The notes below the pieces were generated by a model. It was not told the DNA's origin. It was given only the letters and a program-made list of their open reading frames with translations, and searched no databases. A program made the position numbers and the translations under genes. Positions 1-7,172 of a stretch of 13,121 nucleotides of DNA are shown here, in pieces (the first letter of the stretch is position 1; each line of letters opens with the position of its first letter). The stretch comes from Tateyamaria sp. (GTDB lineage Bacteria; Pseudomonadota; Alphaproteobacteria; Rhodobacterales; Rhodobacteraceae): contig JABITU010000321.1 of assembly GCA_018668195.1 (NCBI GenBank), positions 1 through 13,121 of the forward strand. The letters run 5' to 3'.

Positions 1-48
1 AAAATGCAATCGTTCAGCGATAGATTTCTCAGCCGCACATGTGATCTA

Positions 49-504
49 TTATTCGACGTCTGTTTCAGCCTCAATATCATTTGGAGACAAGTCGCGAGTC
101 TGACGGATTCTAGTTGTCAAAACCTTACCATTCGAAAGCATTTTCTCGTGTTTGACTATGAATTTACCCATGGGTTGCAAGTTCAGCGTGCGCCCATCCT
201 GGAGAGCAGATCCGAGCACCTCTAGCATCGCTTCAACGACGGGTTTTGCGTCTTTCTTCTTGATGCCAGATTTATTAATCACCGCATCTAACAGTTCACG
301 CTTTCGCATAACTTGGTCTGGCTCTGTCGGCGCGGACGGCTCCGAAACCACTGAAAGATTAACGGTCGAAGTTGGGTTTTCCTCGGTTATAACTTCAGAT
401 TTCCCAGCCTTGGCCTTGGACCCTGTCAATGCTGGCTTTTCTGTCGATTTGCTTTCCAGTTTTGTTTCTGCGGCTTCTTGACTGGTCACCATTATATGCC
501 CCAT
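49..504 (-). CDS. HU-family DNA-binding protein with long N-terminal extension
   Basis: A 151-residue protein related to the bacterial nucleoid protein HU, which binds and bends DNA as a dimer. The HU-like part covers about residues 66-138: the opening RKRELLDAV, the helix KKKDAKPVVEAMLEVLGSAL, and QPMGKFIVKHEK in place of the usual GFGTFEVRERAAR. Two things are odd. Residues 1-65 are a low-complexity Ala/Lys/Glu/Ser/Pro tail, absent from the usual ~90-residue HU. The beta-arm that normally carries the GRNPQTG motif and DNA-intercalating proline is shortened to roughly MLSNGKVLTTRIRQTRD. I chose the ATG at 502-504 because a GAGG lies 8 nt upstream; the ATG at 490-492 (residue 5) is also possible, with GGGG 6 nt upstream. 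It lies downstream of lon on the same strand, separated by a terminator and a candidate promoter, so it is probably transcribed separately. The family call is fairly secure; the precise role is unknown. Confidence 0.82.
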   Translation of the reverse strand: MGHIMVTSQEAAETKLESKSTEKPALTGSKAKAGKSEVITEENPTSTVNLSVVSEPSAPTEPDQVMRKRELLDAVINKSGIKKKDAKPVVEAMLEVLGSALQDGRTLNLQPMGKFIVKHEKMLSNGKVLTTRIRQTRDLSPNDIEAETDVE

Positions 505-577
505 TTAGCTAGCCTCATATCGACTTTAACCGGTGTTTTTATATCCGCCTGCGGCACTCTATCGTTTTCACAAACTT

Positions 578-606
578 TTTTAAAGTGGCGCATCGCCAAT
601 TTTCAA
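578..606 (-). promoter_or_regulatory. Candidate sigma-70-type promoter of the HU-family gene
   Basis: On the minus strand TTGAAA (601-606) and TTAAAA (578-583) are separated by exactly 17 bp, giving a predicted start near 571, about 65 nt before the ATG at 504. The spacer contains a perfect short dyad, TGGCG-CAT-CGCCA on the plus strand (586-598). This is pattern matching by eye only. Confidence 0.4.
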
Positions 607-678
607 AAGGTTTTGCTACTTTTGCGACTTTATGCTGAGCACCCATTTCAAGACAAAAGATCCCACCAATTAGAACCA

Positions 679-708
679 GCCCGCTCCAAAGTTGGCTTTG
701 GAGCGGGC
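679..708 (-). terminator. Terminator hairpin downstream of lon
   Basis: A perfect 13-bp inverted repeat (GCCCGCTCCAAAG at 679-691, its complement at 696-708) with a 4-nt loop lies 21 nt beyond the lon stop codon. No long T-run follows on the minus strand (the next bases are TGGTTCTAATT), so it may end transcription weakly or mainly protect the lon mRNA 3' end. It separates lon from the HU-family gene. Confidence 0.75.
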
Positions 709-729
709 AAATATTCGGGTGTCTACGCT

Positions 730-3141
730 TTAGTGGGCAGTCGCACCAGCACCATCTGATTTCGCGGCAGCCGCAGCGGCAGCTGCCGCCGCTTCTTCTG
801 CAGCTTCATCCCATTCGATAGAAGCAGGGGTGTCAATCAACGCACGTTCAAGAACTTCGCGAACGTGACTGACCGCAATAATCTCAAGGCCGTCTTTGAC
901 ATTGTCCGGAATTTCAGCGAGATCCTTTTCATTCTCTTCGGGTATCAACACCGTTTTGATCCCGCCACGCAAAGCCGCCAACAGCTTTTCCTTCAACCCG
1001 CCAATGGGCATTGCATTCCCGCGCAACGATACCTCGCCGGTCATGGCGATATCTTTGCGAACTGGAATTCCTGTCAGCACCGACACGATGGACGTGACCA
1101 TTGCCAAACCCGCAGAAGGACCATCTTTGGGCGTCGCGCCATCAGGCACGTGAACGTGGATATCGATTTTGTCGAATTTCGGTGGCTTGACCCCGATCTT
1201 GGGGCTTATCGACCGCACATAACTCGATGCAGCATCGATACTTTCCTTCATTACATCGCCAAGCTTGCCAGTAGTCTTCATCCGGCCTTTGCCCGGCAGT
1301 TTCAAAGCCTCGATGTGGAGCAAATCGCCGCCCACCGACGTCCAGGCCAAACCCGTCACAACACCCACCTGATCGTTCTGCTCGGCAAGGCCATAGCGGA
1401 ATTTCTTTACGCCAAGGAACTCATCAATATTATCCGCAGTTACGCGCACCGTCTCTGCTTGTTTCTTGATGATCTTGGTGAGCGATTTTCGCGCCACCTT
1501 GGCAATCTCGCGCTCAAGGTTCCGCACTCCAGCTTCGCGGGTGTAATACCGAATAATCGACGAAAGGCCGTCGTCAGCCAATTCAAACTCGGAAGCCTTC
1601 AGGCCGTGGTTCTTAATCTGCTTATCGATCAGGTGCTGTTTAGCGATCTCGCTTTTTTCGTCCTCTGTGTAGCCCGCAAGAGGAATGATCTCCATCCGAT
1701 CCAAAAGCGGACCCGGCATATTGTAGCTATTCGACGTGGTCAGGAACATCACATTGGACAGGTCATATTCAACCTCCAAATAGTGATCTACAAAAGTCGA
1801 ATTTTGCTCTGGATCCAGAACCTCAAGCATTGCAGACGCTGGATCACCACGGAAATCCTGCCCCATTTTGTCTATTTCATCCAGCAATATCAATGGATTA
1901 GTAGTTTTTGCCTTTTTCAGCGCTTGAATGATCTTTCCGGGCATCGAACCGATGTACGTACGACGATGGCCGCGAATCTCGGATTCGTCGCGCACCCCGC
2001 CCAGCGATATTCTTATAAACTCACGGCCCGTTGCCTTTGCCACTGACTTACCGAGCGAGGTCTTGCCCACACCCGGAGGGCCAACCAAACACATGATCGG
2101 ACCTTTCATCTTTTTGCTGCGCTGTTGCACGGCTAGATACTCGACAATCCGTTCTTTTACCTTTTCCAGACCATAGTGATCGTCGTCCAAAATCTTTTCT
2201 GCGCGTCCAAGATCCTTTTTGACCCGGGACTTAACGCCCCATGGGATCGACAGGACCCAATCAAGATAGTTGCGCACCACTGTCGCCTCAGCGCTCATGG
2301 GCGACATATTCTTTAGCTTTTTAATCTCGGCTTCGACCTTTTCAAGCGCCTCTTTACTCAGCTTTGTTGCAGCGACCTTTTGTTCCAGTTCGGCAACTTC
2401 ATTTTTACCGTCCTCGCCGTCGCCCAGCTCTTGCTGGATCGCCTTCATCTGTTCGTTCAGATAATATTCGCGCTGCGTCCGCTCCATTTGCGATTTGACT
2501 CGCGTCTTGATCTTTTTTTCGACTTGCAGAACGCTCATTTCGCCCTGCATCAAGCCATAGACTTTCTCAAGTCGTTCGCTAACGGCAAGCGTCTCGAGCA
2601 AGTCTTGCTTCTGGTCGACTTCTATCCCCAGATGGCCCGCCACCAGATCGGCCAGCTTGGCCGCCTCTGTGGTCTCTCCGACGGCGGATAACGCCTCGTC
2701 AGGAATGTTCTTTTTAACCTTTGAATAGCGCTGAAACTCATCGCCAACCGATCGCAGCAAGGCTTCGGTTGTTGCGATGTCACCAGGTAATTCAGTCAAG
2801 GTTTCAGCCCGGGCTTCAAAGAATTGGTCGTTTTCCAGATATTCGGTGATGCGCACACGCGCCTGACCTTCAACCAGCACCTTGACGGTACCATCGGGCA
2901 GCTTCAGCAGTTGCAGCACATTGGCCAGCACGCCAGATTTATAAATGCCTTCTGCATCTGGGTCGTCATCGGCCGGATCTATCTGGCTGGAAAGAAGGAT
3001 TTGTTTGTCATCAGACATCACCTCTTCGAGCGCGCGAACCGATTTTTCGCGACCTACAAACAGTGGAACGATCATGTGGGGGAACACCACTATATCGCGC
3101 AGGGGCAGCACCGGGTACGAAGCGTTGAGGGGGTCTTGCAT
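730..3141 (-). CDS. lon: Lon ATP-dependent serine protease (endopeptidase La)
   Basis: An 803-residue cytoplasmic AAA+ protease that unfolds and degrades damaged and selected regulatory proteins as a hexamer. All parts of a LonA protein are present: an N-terminal substrate-binding domain (about 8-200, opening with YPVLPLRDIVVFPHM), a coiled-coil region (about 200-310), the AAA+ module with Walker A GPPGVGKT (354-361) and Walker B LILLDEIDK (417-425), and the protease domain with catalytic Ser676 in PKDGPSAG and Lys717 in IGGLKEK. Length is normal for the family. The C-terminus ends in an unusual alanine-rich tail with ten consecutive Ala (784-793). The ATG start at 3139-3141 has an AAGGA ribosome binding site a few bases upstream and gives the expected N-terminus. 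A perfect 13-bp hairpin follows the stop. In many proteobacteria lon sits between clpX and an HU gene; here the HU neighbour is kept but clpX is not immediately upstream. Confidence 0.98.
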   Translation of the reverse strand: MQDPLNASYPVLPLRDIVVFPHMIVPLFVGREKSVRALEEVMSDDKQILLSSQIDPADDDPDAEGIYKSGVLANVLQLLKLPDGTVKVLVEGQARVRITEYLENDQFFEARAETLTELPGDIATTEALLRSVGDEFQRYSKVKKNIPDEALSAVGETTEAAKLADLVAGHLGIEVDQKQDLLETLAVSERLEKVYGLMQGEMSVLQVEKKIKTRVKSQMERTQREYYLNEQMKAIQQELGDGEDGKNEVAELEQKVAATKLSKEALEKVEAEIKKLKNMSPMSAEATVVRNYLDWVLSIPWGVKSRVKKDLGRAEKILDDDHYGLEKVKERIVEYLAVQQRSKKMKGPIMCLVGPPGVGKTSLGKSVAKATGREFIRISLGGVRDESEIRGHRRTYIGSMPGKIIQALKKAKTTNPLILLDEIDKMGQDFRGDPASAMLEVLDPEQNSTFVDHYLEVEYDLSNVMFLTTSNSYNMPGPLLDRMEIIPLAGYTEDEKSEIAKQHLIDKQIKNHGLKASEFELADDGLSSIIRYYTREAGVRNLEREIAKVARKSLTKIIKKQAETVRVTADNIDEFLGVKKFRYGLAEQNDQVGVVTGLAWTSVGGDLLHIEALKLPGKGRMKTTGKLGDVMKESIDAASSYVRSISPKIGVKPPKFDKIDIHVHVPDGATPKDGPSAGLAMVTSIVSVLTGIPVRKDIAMTGEVSLRGNAMPIGGLKEKLLAALRGGIKTVLIPEENEKDLAEIPDNVKDGLEIIAVSHVREVLERALIDTPASIEWDEAAEEAAAAAAAAAAKSDGAGATAH
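763..792 (-). repeat. GCN codon run encoding ten alanines in the Lon C-terminus
   Basis: Ten consecutive alanine codons (residues 784-793) form a GC-rich simple-sequence stretch just before the Lon stop. Codons are mixed (GCG, GCT, GCC, GCA), so it is a degenerate rather than a pure trinucleotide repeat, and probably less prone to slippage. Confidence 0.7.
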
Positions 3142-3163
3142 TGTCTTTTCCTTATCATTGGCA

Positions 3164-3202
3164 AGACAGCGCGATCCCGTAAGCGGCGATCAGTGGCTGT
3201 CT
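3164..3202 (-). promoter_or_regulatory. Interrupted hairpin in the lon 5' leader
   Basis: On the minus strand AGACAGC pairs with GCTGTCT (7 bp), enclosing GATC/GATC and CCG/CGG pairings around a CTTA loop, about 14 bp in total with short internal loops. It ends about 22 nt before the lon ATG, just upstream of the AAGGA ribosome binding site. It could shape lon mRNA stability or translation, or could be chance; no known riboswitch or thermometer family is recognised. Confidence 0.35.
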
Positions 3203-3218
3203 CCATGCGTCGGTTACT

Positions 3219-3247
3219 GATCTGTGTCTGCAACTGGCTTGTGTCAA
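3219..3247 (-). promoter_or_regulatory. Weak candidate lon promoter
   Basis: CTTGACA on the minus strand (TTGACA at 3242-3247, inside the dyad CTTG-TGT-CAAG) is a good -35, reminiscent of both vegetative and heat-shock (RpoH) promoters. The hexamer 17 bp downstream, CAGATC at 3219-3224, is a poor -10. lon is commonly heat-shock controlled, but the sequence does not settle this. Confidence 0.2.
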
Positions 3248-3572
3248 GGTCCAGCATGGCTGTTGGGGTGCATCTGTGCAATGGGATCAGAGAAACTGTT
3301 TTCACTTTTCCACCACCACCGCTTGCGATTTGAGCAAAAGCAACCGCAAAATATTCCTATTATCGCCGCGCGCCCTCAACTTGGTGGGGGCACAGCATGT
3401 TCATCGGTCACGTCACGTGCGTATCGCATCAAAACAGACGAATCTCTGCCTTGGTGTTTAACGCAAGGACCCTGTGCACTTGTGCAAAGGTGGCTAGCAG
3501 CCCTTCGTGTGATTTATCTATTAAACGTCACGCGAAAAACTTGCATCGCATAACGCTTTCAGTCACCGACCA

Positions 3573-4700
3573 TCACAACGGATCGATGTCACCCATTTCC
3601 CGCTGAGCATGAAAAACAACTTGCCATGCGTCGAACGTGCCCGCCTCGATTGCATCGCGCATTCCAGACATCAGATCTTGATAGTAGTGCAGGTTATGCC
3701 AAGTCAGCAGCATTGAACTTATGATCTCGTGACTTCGGAAAGCATGATGCAGGTATGCTCGTGAATATCCGCGGCACGCTGGACATGTGCAATCCTCGTC
3801 CAAAGGGCGCGGGTCATCCATGTGGCGCGCGTTCTTGATGTTGAGCACACCGCGCCGGGTAAAGACTTGCCCAGTTCGTCCCGACCGCGACGGCAGCACA
3901 CAGTCCATCATATCAATACCACGCGCCACAGCACCCACGATGTCATCGGGCTTGCCCACACCCATCAGATACCGCGGCTTGTCGATCGGCAATTGATCCG
4001 GCGCATAGTCAAGACAGTCGAACATCGACGCCTGCCCCTCACCGACGGCAAGACCACCAACGGCATAGCCATCAAAGCCAATCTCGGTTAGCGCTGCCGC
4101 GCTTTGCGCGCGCAAGTCCTGTTCAAGCCCGCCCTGCTGAATACCAAAGAGCGCGTGTCCGGACCGATCACCAAAGGCATCGCGTGACCGTGCCGCCCAA
4201 CGCATCGACAGTTCCATGCTTTGCGCAATTCGCGCCTTGTCCGCAGGCAGCGCAGGGCATTCGTCAAAACACATCACGATGTCGGACCCCAGTAAACGCT
4301 GGATTTCCATCGACCGCTCTGGCGTCAACTCATGTTTAGAACCGTCGATATGGCTTTTGAACGTCACGCCTCGTTCGGTCAGTTTACGCAGTCCAGCGAG
4401 GCTCATTACCTGAAATCCACCGCTGTCCGTCAAGATGGGCCGATCCCAGTTCATGAATGCGTGCAGGCCGCCAAGCCGATCGATCCGCTCAGCGGTTGGG
4501 CGCAACATCAGATGGTAGGTGTTGCCCAACAGTACATCGGCACCAGTTTCACGCACCGACCCCGGCAACATCGCCTTGACCGTCGCAGCGGTGCCAACCG
4601 GCATGAATGCAGGCGTGCGAATATCCCCACGCGAAGTGCGAATTGTGCCCGTTCGGGCCTTGCCATCTGTACCGGTCAGAGAAAACGAAAATGGAGTCAT
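3573..4700 (-). CDS. tgt: Queuine tRNA-ribosyltransferase (tRNA-guanine transglycosylase)
   Basis: A 375-residue enzyme that exchanges guanine-34 in GUN-anticodon tRNAs for preQ1, the committed tRNA step of queuosine synthesis in bacteria. The TIM-barrel signature motifs are all present: the general acid/base Asp92 in [11 protein letters not shown], the base-recognition stretch [10 protein letters not shown] (212-221), [20 protein letters not shown] (244-263), the nucleophile Asp266 in [10 protein letters not shown], and the zinc site Cys304, Cys306, Cys309 (CTCPAC) with His335. The frame stays open upstream to 5054, but the extra residues are not Tgt-like and overlap the divergent rimK gene; the ATG at 4698-4700 gives MTPFSFSL and exactly the length of the E. 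coli enzyme. An in-frame ATG at 4710-4712 is a close alternative. Neither start has a strong Shine-Dalgarno sequence. No queA or other queuosine gene is in the window. Confidence 0.97.
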   Translation of the reverse strand: MTPFSFSLTGTDGKARTGTIRTSRGDIRTPAFMPVGTAATVKAMLPGSVRETGADVLLGNTYHLMLRPTAERIDRLGGLHAFMNWDRPILTDSGGFQVMSLAGLRKLTERGVTFKSHIDGSKHELTPERSMEIQRLLGSDIVMCFDECPALPADKARIAQSMELSMRWAARSRDAFGDRSGHALFGIQQGGLEQDLRAQSAAALTEIGFDGYAVGGLAVGEGQASMFDCLDYAPDQLPIDKPRYLMGVGKPDDIVGAVARGIDMMDCVLPSRSGRTGQVFTRRGVLNIKNARHMDDPRPLDEDCTCPACRGYSRAYLHHAFRSHEIISSMLLTWHNLHYYQDLMSGMRDAIEAGTFDAWQVVFHAQREMGDIDPL

Positions 4701-5014
4701 GACCGCTGTCATGCCGTGCGAAACAGAAAATGCCAAGCCCGCAAATGAAAAACGGCCGCCCTGCCGCTGCCCCATGCCTTGCAGAATTTTTTGATTATTT
4801 CTACAAACAATCGAAAAGCACATAGTGGTCGCATCTTTTAACAATTTTATGACCACAAGACAGATGCCATTCGCGGGGCGGCAGGCGAAACGCAAAATGC
4901 CCAAAACCCAAACAACCACCAGATTGATGTGACCAGAATCCGTCACATCCTGATGTTGAGTTGCGCCTGATTGCGCCGTCATGGTAACGATATTTTTGCG
5001 CACAGGAGACGACA
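4701..5014. other. Divergent regulatory region between tgt and rimK
   Basis: These 314 bp separate the starts of two divergent genes and should hold both promoters. An 8-bp perfect dyad GATGTGAC-N8-GTCACATC (4926-4949) and TTGCGCC direct repeats (4961-4977), with a further TTGCGC at 4996-5001, lie on the rimK side. The AGGAG ribosome binding site of rimK is at 5004-5008. I could not pick a convincing -35/-10 pair for either gene. Confidence 0.55.
4926..4949. promoter_or_regulatory. 8-bp perfect inverted repeat, possible operator
   Basis: GATGTGAC (4926-4933) and its exact complement GTCACATC (4942-4949) flank an 8-nt spacer, centred 77 bp before the rimK ATG. The TGTGA/TCACA cores recall CRP/FNR-family sites, but the core spacing is 10 bp rather than the 6 bp of a CRP site. 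It could also form a hairpin in a long tgt leader. Confidence 0.35.
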
Positions 5015-6400
5015 ATGAACGAATTGAACTTTGGCTGGGAAGAGTGGATAGCACTGCCCGAACTGGGCCTGCCCGCTCTCAAGGCAAAGGTCGACACCGG
5101 CGCGCGCACGTCGGCGTTACATGCCCACGACATCGAAGTTTTTGGCCCAGCCAAATCCCCCAAGGTTCGCTTCAATGTGCATCCGGTAGCTGGCAAGGAT
5201 CACGTGTCAATCACATGCTCGGCCCCGATACTTGACCGGCGTGAGGTTACGTCCTCCAATGGCGAAGCTGAATTGCGATATGTTATTGAAACCCGGCTTG
5301 ATGTCGCCGGCCAAAGCTGGCCAATCGAAGTGACCCTCACAGACCGCTCGTCGATGACAAGCCGCATGCTGCTGGGGCGGCAGGCACTGGCGGAACATAT
5401 CACCATCACCGCATCCGAAAAACGGCTGCAACCTGACCTTAGCTATGATGTTTATCACTCACCCACCATGCGCAAGGTCGCTCCGCAACGCGCGCTGCGC
5501 ATTGCCGTACTTAGCCGCGAAAACAACTACTCCACCCGCCGTCTCGTCGAGGTCGGCGAAGCCCGTGGCCACACGGTCGAAGTGATCGACACAACCCGCT
5601 GCTACATGGCGATTAACGCCCGTGCCCCCGAAGTACATTATGATGGCAAACGCCTTCCCCGCTATGACGCCGTGATCCCCCGGATCGGAGCAAGCGTGAC
5701 GGCGTACGGCACCGCGGTCATACGCCAGTTTGAAACCACGGGCACCTATTGCGTCAACGGAAGCGCTGGCATCACCGCCAGCCGCGACAAACTGCACGCG
5801 CACCAAATCCTTGCATCACGAAAGATCGGGATGCCCACCACAGCTTTTGCTGCCTCGCCACGCGATACCGCCAACATCCTAGGGCTGGTCGGCAGCGCGC
5901 CGGTCATCGTAAAACTGCTGGAAAGCACACAAGGCAAAGGCGTCGTGCTAGCGGAAACCAAGAAGGCGGCTGAATCCGTCATCGATGCCTTTCGGGGGTT
6001 GCGCGCAAACTTTCTTGTACAGGATTTCGTCAAGGAAGCAGCAGGCGAAGACATCCGCTGTCTGGTTATTGATGGCAAAGTCGTGGCATCGATGAAACGC
6101 ACAGGTGCCGAGGGCGATTTTCGCTCGAACTTGCACCGTGGCGGTTCTGCCAAAGCTGTTAGGATCACCAAAGAAGAGCGCGAAGCAGCCGTGCGCGCCG
6201 CGCGTGCTTTTGCGCTTGGCACAGCGGGCGTTGATCTGTTGCGATCAGAAACTGGGCCCAAGGTTTTGGAAGTAAATTCATCGCCCGGCTTTGAAGGCAT
6301 CGAAGGTGCCACCGGCAAGGACATCGTGCGAAAGCTGTATGACATGATAGAAATGCGGGTTAAACCGCAGCCAGCAAGGCGCAGGCGTACCGCCGACTAA
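5015..6400 (+). CDS. rimK: Fused RimB-like retropepsin domain and RimK-type ATP-grasp glutamate ligase
   Basis: A 461-residue two-domain protein. Residues about 1-140 are the RimB/'ATP-dependent zinc protease' domain (COG4067 type), with the aspartic-protease-like motif [13 protein letters not shown] (Asp27-Thr28-Gly29) and the conserved MLLGRQAL segment (118-125). Residues about 160-450 are a RimK ATP-grasp ligase: [11 protein letters not shown] (256-266), Lys300, the nucleotide loop TQGKGV (305-310), [16 protein letters not shown] (336-351), and metal ligands Asp407, Glu419 and Asn421 ([14 protein letters not shown]). RimK enzymes add glutamates to the C-terminus of ribosomal protein S6; RimB is described as the opposing trimming protease. 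The protein ends in a basic tail (RRRR). The ATG at 5015 has AGGAG 6 nt upstream. It is divergent from tgt and codirectional with the Fe-S genes 274 bp downstream, probably as a separate transcript. Domain assignments are firm; the substrate here is inferred. Confidence 0.93.
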   Translation: MNELNFGWEEWIALPELGLPALKAKVDTGARTSALHAHDIEVFGPAKSPKVRFNVHPVAGKDHVSITCSAPILDRREVTSSNGEAELRYVIETRLDVAGQSWPIEVTLTDRSSMTSRMLLGRQALAEHITITASEKRLQPDLSYDVYHSPTMRKVAPQRALRIAVLSRENNYSTRRLVEVGEARGHTVEVIDTTRCYMAINARAPEVHYDGKRLPRYDAVIPRIGASVTAYGTAVIRQFETTGTYCVNGSAGITASRDKLHAHQILASRKIGMPTTAFAASPRDTANILGLVGSAPVIVKLLESTQGKGVVLAETKKAAESVIDAFRGLRANFLVQDFVKEAAGEDIRCLVIDGKVVASMKRTGAEGDFRSNLHRGGSAKAVRITKEEREAAVRAARAFALGTAGVDLLRSETGPKVLEVNSSPGFEGIEGATGKDIVRKLYDMIEMRVKPQPARRRRTAD

Positions 6401-6593
6401 AGTATTATTTTTCAACTTGAACTGCATAACTCTGCCTGAAATGAAAGATTTCAACGCGTTATGTGTGCACGATTTTTCAGTTAAAAGTCGAAACGGTATT
6501 ACACGACAGCCGCATCGAACCTTCGCCAAATTCCAGACGCATTCCGCCACTCTGGTGCGTTCAAGCGATCTGTTCCATCGCACGCAACCCTAA

Positions 6594-6605
6594 TCCCTGC
6601 AGGGA
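6594..6605. repeat. Perfect 12-bp palindrome upstream of the sufT promoter
   Basis: TCCCTGCAGGGA is its own reverse complement and ends 13 bp before the candidate -35 box of the sufT-like gene. The position would suit an activator or repressor site, but I do not recognise it as an IscR, RirA or Irr box. Confidence 0.3.
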
Positions 6606-6618
6606 CGCTGATGCCCCC

Positions 6619-6647
6619 TTTACCACTCATCCCAAGAACCCTATATA
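6619..6647 (+). promoter_or_regulatory. Candidate promoter of the sufT-like gene
   Basis: TTTACC (6619-6624) and TATATA (6642-6647) are spaced by exactly 17 bp, predicting a start near 6654, about 20 nt before the ATG at 6675. The AT-rich -10 stands out in its surroundings. The rest of the 274-bp gap after rimK contains no gene; a weak 6-bp AT-rich inverted repeat (6437-6453) follows the rimK stop. Confidence 0.5.
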
Positions 6648-6674
6648 TTTGGTCAGGAACGCAGCGAGAGTCTC

Positions 6675-7037
6675 ATGAACCAGCCCAACGACATGCTTGA
6701 AGGAACGCCGCTGATTGCGCCGTCTTCCACGGATCATCCGCTTCACGAAGCTGTGGTCGAGGCCTGCAGATCGGTCTATGACCCTGAAATACCCGTCAAC
6801 ATTTTTGAACTGGGACTGATCTACACCATCGACATCTCGCCCGAGAACGATGTTAAGATCATCATGAGTTTGACAGCACCCGGCTGTCCAGTGGCTGGCG
6901 AAATGCCAGGATGGGTGGCAGATGCGGTCGAACCATTGGCCGGTGTCAAACAGGTTGATGTTGAACTAACGTGGGAGCCGCCTTGGGGCATGGAGATGAT
7001 GTCGGACGAAGCACGGTTAGAACTGGGATTTATGTAG
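6675..7037 (+). CDS. sufT: SufT-like Fe-S assembly protein (MIP18/DUF59 family)
   Basis: A 120-residue cytosolic protein of the MIP18/DUF59 family. It shows the family motif DPEIPVNIFELGLIY (36-50) and the conserved cysteine motif TAPGCPVAGEMP (Cys71), and ends with the SufT-type tail WEPPWGMEMMSDEARLELGF (100-119). SufT proteins help maturation of Fe-S proteins, often encoded at the end of suf operons; in Rhodobacteraceae a very similar protein sits next to an A-type carrier as here. The ATG at 6675 has only a weak GAGAG upstream. PaaD and mammalian MIP18 are relatives; there is no phenylacetate gene nearby, so PaaD is unlikely. It is followed 135 bp downstream by the sufA-like gene on the same strand, which supports a joint role in cluster delivery. 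Confidence 0.85.
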   Translation: MNQPNDMLEGTPLIAPSSTDHPLHEAVVEACRSVYDPEIPVNIFELGLIYTIDISPENDVKIIMSLTAPGCPVAGEMPGWVADAVEPLAGVKQVDVELTWEPPWGMEMMSDEARLELGFM

Positions 7038-7115
7038 CCCTCAATCGACTGCGCTGCATTCTAAATGCTTTTCGGGGCGAGATTAAAACCTCGTCAAAAC
7101 ACGTGATGGGGCCCC

Positions 7116-7144
7116 TTGCGAATGAACGAGGCACGCCCTACCTT
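7116..7144 (+). promoter_or_regulatory. Weak candidate promoter of the sufA-like gene
   Basis: TTGCGA (7116-7121) and TACCTT (7139-7144) are 17 bp apart, 28 bp before the ATG at 7173. The match is modest; the gene may equally be read through from the sufT-like gene. Confidence 0.25.
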
Positions 7145-7172
7145 GGTGGTGAGATAACCAGAGGCTCTCTGC

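Larger units (their letters stand above)
3142..3572. other. 431-bp intergenic gap between lon and tgt, no convincing gene
   Basis: This stretch holds the lon leader on the minus strand and otherwise no gene I can support. Short open frames exist on both strands (for example a 71-codon GTG-start frame at 3090-3305 on the minus strand that overlaps the lon start out of frame), but none has family resemblance or a good ribosome binding site. I see no tRNA. Signals present are a leader hairpin (3164-3202), a TTGACA box at 3242-3247, and a small inverted repeat CCTTG-N10-CAAGG near 3452-3471. No strong terminator for tgt is visible. Confidence 0.5.

Noticed and set aside
865..2046. 393-codon open frame on the plus strand inside lon
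   Set aside because: It is antisense to highly conserved Lon coding sequence, has no family resemblance and no ribosome binding site I can support; long antisense frames are common opposite GC-rich genes.
3090..3305. 71-codon GTG-start minus-strand frame overlapping the lon start, as a possible leader peptide
   Set aside because: Arg/Cys-rich composition, poor ribosome binding site and out-of-frame overlap with lon suggest a chance frame.
3249..3572. Small RNA or tRNA in the lon-tgt gap
   Set aside because: No tRNA-like T-arm, no strong terminator hairpin and no clear promoter pair; only short chance repeats were seen.
4701..5014. preQ1 riboswitch upstream of tgt
   Set aside because: I looked for a short preQ1-I type hairpin with an A-rich tail near the tgt start and saw none; the 8-bp dyad there does not fit a known preQ1 class.
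4701..5054. 118-residue N-terminal extension of tgt
   Set aside because: The extra residues are not Tgt-like, overlap the divergent rimK start, and the ATG at 4700 gives the normal 375-residue enzyme.
6437..6453. Inverted repeat TGAAAT-N5-ATTTCA after rimK as a terminator
   Set aside because: Only 6 AT-rich pairs and no T-run; too weak to call.
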